25,632 nucleotides of DNA, from contig JBNGIQ010009385.1 of NCBI GenBank assembly GCA_049999765.1, forward strand, positions 71,457 to 97,088, read 5' to 3'. Position numbers and translations under genes: made by a program. The DNA comes from Phaeoceros laevis (lineage: Eukaryota; Anthocerotophyta; Anthocerotopsida; Notothyladales). Shown piece after piece: positions 10,088 to 19,638 of this stretch; positions within the stretch are counted from its first letter, which is position 1; each line of letters begins with the position of its first letter. The notes below the pieces were generated by a model. It did not search any database, was not told the DNA's origin, and saw nothing but the letters and a program-made list of their open reading frames with translations.

Positions 10088-11128
10088 CTACTGAGAGTTG
10101 GCAGGAACAGCTTCGAGCAAACGAGAGAAATAGAATTTGGTAGCCGTCATATCCCGTCGCTTGACAACCCAGCCGGCAGCATTGAGAGCCGCCTCAACAT
10201 CCTCTTCGGCATGTAGGTAGGCCCTGGTTGCCTTGGAAGGTCCAGGGAACAGCTCTCCTATCCTCTTGAGCACAGAATAGTAGAGCGTCTTGGGAGCAAA
10301 ACTCAGAACCAGCCTCTTGTCCGCAAGGGATGCCAGGTGCGTGATCATGGCCCCTGCTTTATCCTGAGGGTAGTGGATGAGCACGTCCAGGCAGGTGACA
10401 ATGTCGTACTTCCCGCTCAACGACTCGAGGTCCCGGGCTTCAAACTGAGGAGATGTGAGCACTTTCCCGTCCTTCAGCGCAGGCGCCAATGCGTCCGCGG
10501 CTCTCTTGGCTGCCTCAGTCACCATGGCAGAGGAGATGTCGCTGGCGCTCACAGCCGCACCTTCGAGAGCCAGCGGAATAGCTAGGCTGCCTGTCCCGCA
10601 ACCGGCATCACACACCGACACGCCCTGCAGCGAGGCACCATCTTTCAGCAGACCCAGCACTTTCTCCACCGTTTGAGCGTGGCCCTGCCGGATGTCCAGC
10701 TGCACCGAGTTCACGTCGTCTGTTTCCCCGTATATGCGCTTCCATCTCTCGAACCCCTGCGTGTTGAAGTAGTTCCTCACCACGTCCTTCTCGTCCCCAC
10801 CGGCCTCCACAGCCTGCTTCTGCCGCCGCTTCTCAGGATCCGCTATGGAAAGCGCTGCCGCAAGGGCGGCAATGGCGCCCCCTCCTGCCAGAGCGAAGGT
10901 CAGGTTGCTCCCATCCCCTGCCAATGCGCCTACGTCTAGCAGAGGTCCTAAACTGGCTCTTGCCCCCTGCCCGCACCTCCGCCTGCGGCAATCCGGAGCT
11001 CGAGCTAGTCTCACTCTGCTACCAGAAAAAAATCCATGGCTCCGGCTCTCCTCCTCGCTCCTGGAGGAGCAGCTGCCTAGAACAGCTGAGCCTGCCTGCG
11101 CAACGCCTGCCGCCGCAGCCGCCGCCAT
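10088..11128 (-). CDS. CHLM: Mg-protoporphyrin IX methyltransferase
   Basis: Transfers a methyl group from S-adenosylmethionine to the 13-propionate of Mg-protoporphyrin IX in chlorophyll synthesis, at plastid membranes. One uninterrupted exon of 346 codons. After a ~90-residue Ala/Arg/Ser transit region comes a short hydrophobic segment (FALAGGGAIAALAAALS), then the mature enzyme: YFNTQGFERWKRIYGETDDV, the SAM-binding glycine loop VCDAGCGTGSLAIPLALEGA, SASDISSAMVTEA, CLDVLIHYPQ, LVLSFAPKTLYY, KRIGELFPGPSKATRAYLH and FYFSRLLEAVP. The start at 11128 (MAAAAAAG) has a good plant context (G at -3, G at +4). An ATG at 11242 in the same frame would add 38 residues but has a poor context and sits in an inverted repeat. 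Lack of introns is notable beside its intron-rich neighbours. Confidence 0.96.
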   Translation of the reverse strand: MAAAAAAGVAQAGSAVLGSCSSRSEEESRSHGFFSGSRVRLARAPDCRRRRCGQGARASLGPLLDVGALAGDGSNLTFALAGGGAIAALAAALSIADPEKRRQKQAVEAGGDEKDVVRNYFNTQGFERWKRIYGETDDVNSVQLDIRQGHAQTVEKVLGLLKDGASLQGVSVCDAGCGTGSLAIPLALEGAAVSASDISSAMVTEAAKRAADALAPALKDGKVLTSPQFEARDLESLSGKYDIVTCLDVLIHYPQDKAGAMITHLASLADKRLVLSFAPKTLYYSVLKRIGELFPGPSKATRAYLHAEEDVEAALNAAGWVVKRRDMTATKFYFSRLLEAVPANSQ

Positions 11129-11209
11129 TGCGCACAGGGGACCTTCCCAGCCACCACTCCTGTCGCAGAACCTCAGAACCTCGGCTCTACGATTCTTCAG
11201 AGAGCACCT

Positions 11210-11246
11210 GTGAATGAGAGGAGCACCTGTGACTGCTCTCATTCAC
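11210..11246. repeat. Inverted and direct repeat upstream of CHLM
   Basis: A perfect 11-bp inverted repeat (gtgaatgagag at 11210-11220, ctctcattcac at 11236-11246) brackets the upstream in-frame ATG of CHLM at 11242. The motif gagcacctgtga is also directly repeated (copies starting near 11202 and 11221). Confidence 0.6.
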
Positions 11247-11870
11247 TAGTACTGATCAGCGCATTATCCTTGGCACCACGCTGGCACCGCCTGGTCCAGA
11301 TGGCGCCCAGCTGGCGTCCACGTCAAGCATCAAGACGCTGTAGCTGCCTTCCGGGATTCAAAGAGAGGCTGATCAAACAACCCTGGAGGGAAGCTTCAAG
11401 TTGGATGAGCCGGACAGGGCAAGCTTGGTATACTGTCATGAGAGAAATTTGCAACTGCACAGCCTCGGCAAGGACGCCGCATCGGCCTTTCCTCCTACCC
11501 CAATGACCTCCATGTGGCCCTTCGGTTTAGGGTAGTTCAAAATCCATAACCATTCCTGCCAAGCGTGTTGTACTGCGGTCTACCAACGAGGATTGCACAG
11601 GGGTTCTTCGCGGTATTTTTCGTACCTTCGCCAAGGGTTTTGAGGGCTATAACACCCTGGCGGAGGAGAGCCAGAAGTTGCGCGGACTAATATAGCGCGC
11701 GCATTCGTGGACACCCAGCAGGATGCAAGAATGGAGTTTGCAATTTTGGCGGGCATTGGGGAAGGACGGGCTACGTTGGAGCAACTCTTTGTAAGGCTGC
11801 ACCGGTGAGCATGGAGGAGCAATGCGTCTAGGCTGAATACAGATGAGAGGTCTGCGGTGGCTCAAGAAAG
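11247..11870. other. CHLM / amidase-gene divergent region, 5' exons unresolved
   Basis: This should hold the promoter of CHLM and the promoter and first exon(s) of the plus-strand gene to the right. Possible coding pieces are an ATG-led frame at 11300 (MAPSWRPRQASRR), a frame near 11560-11700 (containing RTFAKGFEGYNTLAEESQK) and a frame near 11690-11804 (containing EFAILAGIGEGRATLEQLF). I could not join them with consistent splice phases, so none is called. Confidence 0.35.
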
Positions 11871-14800
11871 GCAGGCCAGATTACTGGGTTACAGAGCCAT
11901 GACTTTGGAGACGGGTTACAGTATGGTGGAGGACGAAGACGATTTCTTCTCCGAGTATGAGACGTGTGTTGGCCGCCTTTGCTTCACCCAGCCATACTCT
12001 CGCTACGTGCCGCCGCGGTACTACCGTCGAATTCCTGGACGGGTCAGTTGCTAATTGGCACTCATGGTGTCCGACTAACTGTGTTCTTTGTCCTTTTTGG
12101 TCGTCCATGGTCAGAGGCTTCTGAATCTAATATTGGCCTAAGCTTGGTAATGTCAGAGTCGTCCGGGCCTGTGCTTTGAAGATGTAGGAATGGCAATGAC
12201 CCTCGACTTGTGTGCAGGAGTATATGTATAAAGTAGGGGCAAAGCTGACAGCTGGCCAAGGATTACGACTCAAATTCCAGCGAGCATTAGCGTTGCCTAA
12301 TTGCATGGGACTCGGTTATATAGCTGCCGTCCTGTTAATCTGCATCCTGCCGTCCTGTTAATCTGGATCTTGAATTCAGCTTCTTCATGTGCGCTGTTTT
12401 AGAGCCCTCAGCCTCTCGTCTGTTGGTGGTGACACTCGCAAGCCGTTTGGTTGGATGCAGGCGACGATGGTAGATGGCGGTGGCAAGGGATACCTATAGC
12501 TCTTTCACTGGGCCTCACTGCTGACGCTGCACAGCATCGTGTGTCTCTGATGGGAAAAGATGATTGCAAACGTCAGGTCTACAGGAATAGCTTACAAGCG
12601 TCACCTTTTGCTCGTCTCAGAGTGCTGTCACCAGTGTTTGGAAAACTAGGTATTGGATCCTGTCTCGTGACCTGCATTGCAGCTTCAGTTAGTCTTATTC
12701 TATTATGTTTTAGTTTGGCGTTGATATGATGCAAACTATGCGTATGCATTTCATTCCATGTGAGCGGTGTCACTTAGGCTCCAAGGTAACTGCAATAGGA
12801 GAATGGCTTCAGTTGGTCCAGTCGTGTTGTGAGCATGTGCACAATTAGAACTCCCTAGTAAAGAGAGGACATAGAGAGCTGGGTGGGAATATACTTGCAC
12901 ACCTCTCAGATTAGCTGGGTGTTGGCAGGTGTAAAGAGCAGTGCATGTGCGTGGGTGATCTGAAGGAGGCATGGTCGGCTGTGCAGCCCTGCGGCCAATG
13001 CTGGAGGTTTTACCTGTGCCTTCCCTGACTGTGAAGAGAGGATTCCGAGTTGGAAACATGAAGCTGATGGTTGGAGCGAACCTTGAGGTGAAGACATATC
13101 TCGGTTTTTTTCAAGACAACTAGACTAGCCCATTGTATGAAGCTGAAAACTGAGCCTGCCATACAGGTGCGCTCCTTAACAAAAGGTGTTCCAGGGCCAC
13201 TCTGGAGTTTACAACTGAATTGGCACCCTGCAGATTCTGTAAGCTGTTGTGACTGGGATTTCTAGAAAGCTCATTTGGAAGATGTAGTAGCAGGTGGATC
13301 GCCGCAGAGTGTTCAAGCTGAGTCTTTGTTGTTGTTTACAGGTGAAGGTTACAGTGCAACCTGTTGATGATGTAATAGCAATGCAATATTCAAGGGGCTT
13401 CAATCTAACTCCAGAATGTCGAGCTGTGAGTCAGTAGAGGATTTCTGTCGAGCCACATTTTGAAACCAACACAGCTGGTGTCTTGCTTGTTGGCCCTGCA
13501 GGTAATCAGTGTTCATATATACAATCTTTGATAGGGATGATGTAATTTGCAGGTGGCAGCTGGCCTGGTCGAAGTTCCATCTCAAGCGATGCTAGATGGT
13601 GTGTCAAGACATATTGCTAGTCTGCCCGTCAGAGTAAAAGTGGACTATATGAAAGTTTCTCACACTATTGGCGGAAGGGTAATATCACCACAATGTCCAC
13701 TGGACTTGCAAACCAATTTGCTTTAGCTGATTAACAATGTTACGGAACATGTCTGATCTGTCCATGGTAGCCTGCCTACAGGCCCAGAGAGATGAGCCCT
13801 CTGCAGTCTCTAAGTATTTAAAAGCTTCACAAAATATCGGTAGAAAAGACATCATAAGTGTACTTCCAGGGCATTGGATTGACCCAGGGTTTGAGCGGGG
13901 TGCTCCTGGAGAGCGAGACTTCAATTTGGAGGTACCGTACCCTTGCAAGCTGGTACTCGAGAGTTGTGACTGGCTCTCTTCTCACTTTCAAGCTCTTACA
14001 GTATATTTGTGGTCTGCACTGTGCAGGTTGCTAATGTGGTTGAGAAGCAACTCCGTACCAATGGTTGGGAGGTTCTACGTCCTGACCGTGATGCTCCTCA
14101 CTTGGCATGGGAGGAGTACTTGAACTGGGTATCCTCCCAGGTATCGTTAACATATTGTTTCTCATTTTATTGCAGTAGTAAGAAACGTCGGGCGCTAGAA
14201 TCAATTGTTCGGAGGTTTTGCTGCCCTGAACCCGTCTGTAGTAATGCTGAGGCAGTTTCTCACCCGAGGTTTTCAATTTCGTATGTAGACACTGAAAGGC
14301 CATCCAGTTATGGAGATTCACGGACAGGTTTGTCCATGCAACAACTTCGAGGACTTCTTACAAGTAAGCCCCTCTCATACATTTGCTGCTGTGCTGACTC
14401 ACTGTACTGCTCATTGACAGGGCACCCTTGCGGACTGCCGAGGCCATGTGCTCGGTGTTATCGGCGATAGTAATGCACCTCTCAACAAGGTAGTCCGTTT
14501 TCGGGGTTGCCTATTATGATAATATTTCCGAATTCCAATTCTGAGTGGCTCGAGTTGATCATTGTCCAACAGGAACTAGCAGGTGACTTCGGATTCTTCC
14601 AGATGGACTGGAGAGATCTTGCTGTACCCCGTCGAGGTGGAGTGATTGTGGAGAGTTTTAACTCTGATGAGGTCAGGATTTTGAAGGAGAATGAACATCG
14701 TTGTTCCCCGGCTTGTCTTCATGCCAGCTCACTTGTGGGTTGTATTTCTCTGTGCAGGTGCTGCAGATGGCTCCATGGCATCGAACATGGGCAGTTCGGC

Positions 14801-14916
14801 GTTTAGCCAACCGCATGGTGAGGTGCATTGAGAAAGCCAGCTCGTCTAATCGATCTGCTAGGGGTGTATTCGTAGATCTCGAGTCTGAGGACGATTTGGT
14901 ACCCTCGGGTCAGTAG
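11871..14916 (+). CDS. N-acetylmuramoyl-L-alanine amidase (Amidase_3) protein
   Basis: Amidase_3 enzymes cut the bond between N-acetylmuramic acid and L-alanine in peptidoglycan. Exons in consistent phase: 11871-12042 (tentative), 12218-12314, 12461-12649, 12987-13087, 13116-13166, 13342-13425, 13553-13678, 13782-13931, 14027-14140, 14289-14327, 14421-14489, 14573-14671, 14758-14916. The last six form the catalytic domain. Zinc ligands are His in PGHWIDPG (13872), Glu in GERDFNLE (13911) and His in MEIHGQ (14319). The catalytic Glu is in VIVESFNSDE (14651). Between them lie NGWEVLRPDRDAPHL and VLGVIGDSNAPLN. The N-terminal ~215 residues, for example VPSLTVKRGFRVGNMKL and VKVTVQPVDDVIAMQYSRG, look beta-rich and are unrecognised. 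The first exon and transit peptide are not resolved. A cyanobacterial, plastid origin is likely but inferred. Confidence 0.78.
12324..12365. repeat. Short direct repeat in an intron
   Basis: The 19-bp string ctgccgtcctgttaatctg occurs at 12324-12342 and again at 12347-12365, separated by catc, inside the intron between the exons ending at 12314 and starting at 12461. Confidence 0.8.
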
Positions 14917-15660
14917 TGGTTGCTCTTGCTTTGGAGGTGCAGCTTCCGAGTGTAAAATATCCAATGATCAGTTGAGGCCTCCTACCTCGCGGTCACCTTT
15001 TCTTTCAATTCTTTGTCAGAGAACCATACCGAGCATCATCCAGGCAGGCGCATGTCTGAATCTGACCAACACAGGCAAAAAGCACATTAAGTTGGAATAT
15101 TCTCTTTCACTACAATGCCGACCGCCACACTTCGACAACATTGTGCAAACGCCTAATGGTGCGATACAATTGATCCATCTGTCAAAGGACATAGGAGCCG
15201 CGCAGCAGCAGCCTAGCGATTAGAAGGGAGATATTCGGTAGCTGCACGTATATGCTAAGCACTGAACTGGCTACCAGAACCACATAGTAACCATCTTGTC
15301 TTTCCTGAATATACAATTGGATTGGCCTTCCAGAGGCTACATGGTGAATTCGCCATAGACCTAGACCTAAAAAGTACCTGGTGCGTAAACTGACTGAATT
15401 AGACATACATATAGTAAGGGCACTTCGATCCATGACGCATATGAATTTCAAGAGGCATGCTTTGACTTTTATTTAAGCCATGTCAGAAACGTAAACCTCA
15501 GCATGGTCGGGAGGGAGTTCTTGCCATTCTGACCTTCACAGGGCAGCCTAATCTCGTCTGCTCGTCCTGAATTCCGCAGGCAATCGTCCTCAGTTCACTA
15601 AGTGCCGCCTCTGCTTCCCTTGGTGGTGGTTGTCTCCTCGAAGCCTCGTCCAGCTATCCA
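14917..15660. other. Convergent 3' flanks; poly(A) signal of the DUF1664 gene
   Basis: This lies between the stop of the plus-strand amidase gene and the stop of the minus-strand DUF1664 gene. On the minus strand AATAAA occurs at 15473-15468, about 190 nt after the DUF1664 stop, and fits a poly(A) signal. Open frames on either strand (14972-15223, 15182-15451) show no recognisable protein. Confidence 0.45.
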
Positions 15661-16626
15661 TTATGTCCTTGACAATGACCTAGTGCCCCTGAATGCTGAA
15701 AAATAAGGTCTTGGCAAGTTGAGTCTTTGAGGGGTCTCAACAGCTAAATTGTTCGGACCCTCTGTATTCCCAGACGCGGAACCAGAAAGCTGGTCTGAAA
15801 TGAACTGTAATTCCTTCAACCCAGGGTTCGGCAACGATGGAGACGATGCAGTCCGCTCCAACCGGCCTCCAGAGTAGGTCTGAATTCCCTGCAAAAGCTG
15901 AGTCCTCTGCCCTCCCTCCAGTTGCTGGGAAACAAACTGGCATAACAAAACGATTCCCTGATTTCCAAAGTCTTGCTTCCCCTGCACCTCATCAATCTTC
16001 ATCTCCAATCCTTCCACCAATCGCTGAACTGTCTCAATCTCTTGACCAACTTTTTCAACCTCGCCACGAACCTCGATCACTTGGTCCTTTATTACCGACT
16101 GCACAGTCATACTCTCATCCAAAGTTTTCGTAACAAAATCCAGCCTAGAACTCAACTGCTTCTTTGCAACTGCCAGAGCATCATAAACCTGGCCCAACTG
16201 CTTGCTCACACTCGCTACTGCGCTGGTCATCTGATTCCTGGTCACATACATGATACTGGCGAGGTTGATACCCTTCCACCACATATAGCCGTAGCCCGCA
16301 GCTCCAATGACCACAACCGGCACTACCATGGTCGCTAAACTGGGGCCTGTGCTCTGTCCACCGCCACCAGAGTTCACCACTATCGGTCTCGAATTTGCCA
16401 ACTTCTGCAATTCGCGGGCCAGCTTTTCGATTTGACGTGTGAGAGCTGCTGTGGTCTCCCCCTGCTCACCAGCCCCATTCTTGTCTTTCTCGCTATGCTT
16501 CAAAAATACCTTGGATATGTCAGAGAAGAGATCTGAAATCCTAGCGTTGCCTAGCACAACTGAACCTGTGACTCCGGCTCCGATCAGAACCAAAACCTTG
16601 GTGGCGCCCAATCCGGCAGTCTGCAT
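15661..16626 (-). CDS. DUF1664 family protein
   Basis: A plant family of unknown function. This copy is one exon of 321 codons. It starts MQTAGLGATKVLVLIGAGVT, the family's typical N-terminus with a first hydrophobic segment. A linker with ALTRQIEKLARELQKLANSR follows, then a glycine-rich stretch and a second hydrophobic segment with AAGYGYMWWKG. The DUF1664 core comes next: TRNQMTSAVASVSKQLGQVY, DALAVAKKQLSSRLDFVTK, and a long coiled coil to ~residue 220 (VEKVGQEIETVQRLVEGLE, KIDEVQGKQDFGNQGI). The tail, with GLKELQFISDQL, is low-complexity and less conserved. The segment covering the 5' end is tandemly duplicated upstream. It is divergent from the Obg gene and shares its promoter region. 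Confidence 0.92.
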   Translation of the reverse strand: MQTAGLGATKVLVLIGAGVTGSVVLGNARISDLFSDISKVFLKHSEKDKNGAGEQGETTAALTRQIEKLARELQKLANSRPIVVNSGGGGQSTGPSLATMVVPVVVIGAAGYGYMWWKGINLASIMYVTRNQMTSAVASVSKQLGQVYDALAVAKKQLSSRLDFVTKTLDESMTVQSVIKDQVIEVRGEVEKVGQEIETVQRLVEGLEMKIDEVQGKQDFGNQGIVLLCQFVSQQLEGGQRTQLLQGIQTYSGGRLERTASSPSLPNPGLKELQFISDQLSGSASGNTEGPNNLAVETPQRLNLPRPYFSAFRGTRSLSRT

Positions 16627-16869
16627 GGTGATCACGCCGGCTGTTCAAGACAGGCAGGCAGTCACAGGGCCGCTCTAGAATTTAGCCATGCCCTGTAAAC
16701 TTCAGATCCTATCGTTGCCTAGCCCAACTGCACCGGTCACTCCGGCTCCGATGAGAACCAAAACCTTGGTGGCGCCAAATCCGGCAGTCTGCATGGTGCT
16801 GACGCCGGCGGTTGAAGACTAGCAGGCAATCACAAGGCCGCTCTAGGGTTTAGCCATGCCCTCTAAATT
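16534..16869 (-). repeat. 168-bp tandem duplication over the DUF1664 5' end
   Basis: Positions 16534-16701 and 16702-16869 are two copies of one 168-bp unit with a few substitutions. On the minus strand each unit runs from the leader (catggctaaa...) through the start codon (ATG at 16626 in one, 16794 in the other) and the first ~28 codons of DUF1664. The gene uses the copy that joins the long frame; the other lies directly upstream. Confidence 0.9.
16702..16794 (-). pseudogene. Duplicated N-terminus of DUF1664 as a 30-codon upstream ORF
   Basis: This upstream copy starts with ATG at 16794 and encodes MQTAGFGATKVLVLIGAGVT followed by GAVGLGNDRI, then TGA. It matches the first 30 residues of the downstream protein except for a few changes. 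If transcription starts upstream of both copies, as the position of the telo-box motifs suggests, the mRNA would carry it as an upstream ORF. It could also be a simple non-functional remnant. Confidence 0.7.
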
Positions 16870-16878
16870 AAGGGTTTA
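16844..16878. promoter_or_regulatory. Telo-box motifs in the DUF1664/Obg divergent promoter
   Basis: tagggttta (16844-16852) and aagggttta (16870-16878) read TAAACCCTA and TAAACCCTT on the minus strand. AAACCCTA-type telo-boxes are known from promoters of plant growth and translation genes. They lie between the two divergent start codons (16794/16626 minus, 16921 plus). Confidence 0.4.
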
Positions 16879-16920
16879 TTCGCATTTGATGAGAATCAAA
16901 ACGTGCGCTACGCAGTTGGG

Positions 16921-18972
16921 ATGAAGATGGCAGCGACAACAGGTCTTCGTCGTGTTGTCTCGAACTCCTTCTGCCCCTTCCTGGTGTGTATGGACGATGG
17001 TCACCTAGCCAGATGTTTTTGCTACAGAGCTGGCTTGTGTTTGGCTGAAACTTGGTTAATTTGTACAGCAATGGCGTGTGATAAGCCCTTGGAATGGCGG
17101 GTCGCGATGTTCGATAAGCGTATCGAGATTGTCTCTGTCAGGGAGAGGCAAAGCAAGTCCCTTACAGGTTTGTCCCATAGCACCTGTTGGGCATGAATCT
17201 TAAGGATGTAGACGGAAGCGGTGAGGCGCACTGACGTTTTGGCACCTAGCAGGAGCGCAGAATGGTGGACAAGTTCAGTTTGCATGTTCGAGGTGGGGAA
17301 GGAGGGTCTGGATGCACTAGTTTCAGGAAGAGTCGCCATTCTCGTCATGGTTTTGCTGACGGTAAATCGACGAGGCAACTTGTAAGATGTTTTCCATGTG
17401 ATATGTGTCTTTCTTCCGTTATGCCATGTTTCATATGTGTTTTGTATCCGTGTCAGATTTCTGATAGAGCCCTCTGCAGGTGGGAACGGTGGTTCTGGAG
17501 GAAGTGTGATACTTGTCAGCTCTGCAGCTGTGTGGGACTTTAGTAATCTACAGCATCATCTTGTATGTGTGGTTTTTTTAGTCTACACTTTTGGTGTCAG
17601 TTGTTGGCAATACTGCCTGGTGCTTGTCTATGAAGCTACTTGCTCTCGTTTCATCATTTCTTAATTTGCTTGTTCCGACTGTAGAATGCGAAGAAGGGTT
17701 GCCAAGGAACTTCGAAAAGGAAAGTTGGCAGTAGAGGTGCAGACAAAGTAAGCCTAACTTTTGTCGTTAATCGAAGGTTTTACGCTATCTTTTAAAAGTT
17801 CTTGGAATTTATTTTCTCTTCGGATGCAGATTGTGCAAGTTCCGGTTGGGACGGTAGTGCAAATTGTTGAAGGCTCTATTCCCGTCGAGCTTCAATCAGT
17901 TATTCCAGACCAGGCAAGGTGGGACGAGGTAGGTAGCGCCGTAGCCAGGAATATATCTGGCCCTCTTAAGCTGACCTCCGACCACATAGATTTGGAGCCA
18001 TTATTTCCTCAGAACAGGGCTGAAGAGTCTTCAGATGAACGCCAAGGCCTTGCGGAGGACATAAATACAAATGAGGCAGAGCCAACCGGCCACAATAAGA
18101 TTTCTGATGATGTAGCATCAGCTGAAGGCTTATCTCGGGCTGGAAGCCTCTTGACTAGTCACAATGTTGTTGAGGACTTGGTGAATAAGGATTCGATCAT
18201 GTTTCCTCAGAAGAGCAGTGGTGTTATTGAATTTGTGAAAGCTGGACAGAGTTTTGTTGTAGCTTCTGGAGGGGAAGGAGGGAGGGGCAATGCCTCCATG
18301 AGTAGGGGTCGTGGGGCTTCGAAGACTTTACCAAGTCTGAACCATGAGCCAGGGCATCCAGGTTCGGAGGCAGTACTGATGCTGGAGCTGAAAACTCTAG
18401 CAGACGTTGGACTTGTTGGAATGCCGAATGCTGGAAAAAGTACACTGCTTGGTGCACTTTCTCGGGCCAAACCAGCAATTGGGCATTATGCATTCACAAC
18501 TCTAAGGCCAAATATTGGTAAATTGGAGTTTGAAGACTTTTTCTCAATGACTGTTGCCGATATACCCGGTTTGATTGAAGGTGCCCATCAGAACAGGGGC
18601 CTGGGGCATGACTTTTTAAGGCACATAGAGCGAACAAAGGCATTGGCTTATGTGGTGGATTTAGCTGGTGGGCTGGGTGACGACAGGGGACTCTTGCCCT
18701 GGGATCAGCTCAAGGAGCTCATGTTCGAGTTAGAGCAGTACCAAACAGGGTTATCTAGTCGGCCATCTTTAGTGGTAGCTAGTAAAATAGATGAACACGG
18801 TGCACAGAGTGCACTGGAAGAACTTCAGAGAAGAGTGCCAGTAATGCAGGTTTATCCAGTATGCGCAGTGTTGGGAGACGGCATTAGAGACTTGAAGGAG
18901 GGTCTACGTAGTCTTGTGCATGTACCAGTGTCTGTTGCCGCTGGAATCTGTCACTCTCGCGAGGTGAGATAA
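16921..18972 (+). CDS. OBGM: Obg-family GTPase (ObgM type)
   Basis: A large-ribosomal-subunit assembly GTPase, closest in memory to mitochondrial ObgM of Arabidopsis. Exons: 16921-~16985, 17261-17361, 17480-17562, 17685-17747, 17830-18972, about 484 residues. Exon 1 encodes a short basic leader (MKMAATTGLRRVVSNSF), but its 3' border is uncertain because the frame stays open to ~17170. The glycine-rich Obg fold is visible as VRGGEGGSGCTSFRKSRHSR, DGGNGGSGGSVIL, DFSNLQHHL and VASGGEGGRGNASM. A long acidic insert separates its last parts (SSDERQGLAEDINTNE). The G domain has G1 GMPNAGKST, the G2 threonine in YAFTTLRPNIG, G3 DIPGLIEGAHQNRGLGHDF, G4 SKID (NKID in most) and G5 VCAVLG. The frame ends CHSREVR; cgag|gtgaga at the end could be a donor to a further small exon. 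Confidence 0.93.
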
Positions 18973-19638
18973 CAAATCCTTCTAAGCCCAAAGCTGCTCA
19001 ACAGCTGATATGCTCACCACATTTTAAGAATCTACACATTGTTTCCCATGTGAGTTATACGGAGTTGTGATCATGATCATCACGATCATCCTGTATTTTC
19101 CATGATCTGAACCAACCAGAACTCCCTAAAGACTAAGGGGGTGTTCACAAAAAATGAAGAAACGTAAAATGAAGAAATGGTCGCGGATGGTGCGGGATGG
19201 TTGCGGATGGGTTACGACTACCCATTTTTATATTATTCGAAATATTTGAAGAGTATGTTCATAGTTTTAGAACCCGGCTGGTTTGAACGGGCTGCCCGGT
19301 GCAAGCCCACACAACAAGACTTGGGACCCGGCCCCGGACAACAATGAGATCTGGGTGAACCTTTTACAAATTAACTACACCCCGGTTTACCCTCTCCACT
19401 TTCTTTTATGCCCCTGGATGGTGCGGACGGTCAGCGGATGGTGCGGCATAGTTCGCAACTATACCTTCATGTTATTATGTAGACAGCCCTTCCGAAGGAT
19501 GCAAACAAGTCAGGTTAGTCACTGACGTCTGCTTTAAATGCATTTGTTCTACGCTGGATGAAACACCCCACATTCCAGCCTCCGGGTAAAGATGTACTCC
19601 TACAGAGCCGTCACGCACAGCTCAGACGAATCGCGCTG
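18973..19638. other. Convergent 3' flanks with a possible MITE-like insert
   Basis: This lies between the Obg gene and the Kir-like gene, which end towards each other. From 19137 (gggggtgttcac, preceded by TAA) to about 19570 the sequence has repeated ggatggtgcgg motifs (near 19185, 19416, 19435) and a small hairpin (atgggt...acccat near 19205). An imperfect inverse of the left end, aaacacccca, occurs near 19560. This suggests a MITE but no clean terminal repeat pair or target duplication could be confirmed. A 12-bp palindrome, tgatcatgatca, lies near 19068. Confidence 0.3.

Noticed and set aside
13426-13552. Possible extra exon in the amidase gene (containing PHFETNTAG)
   Set aside because: Would need a 12-nt intron or break phase; joining 13425 directly to 13553 keeps frame.
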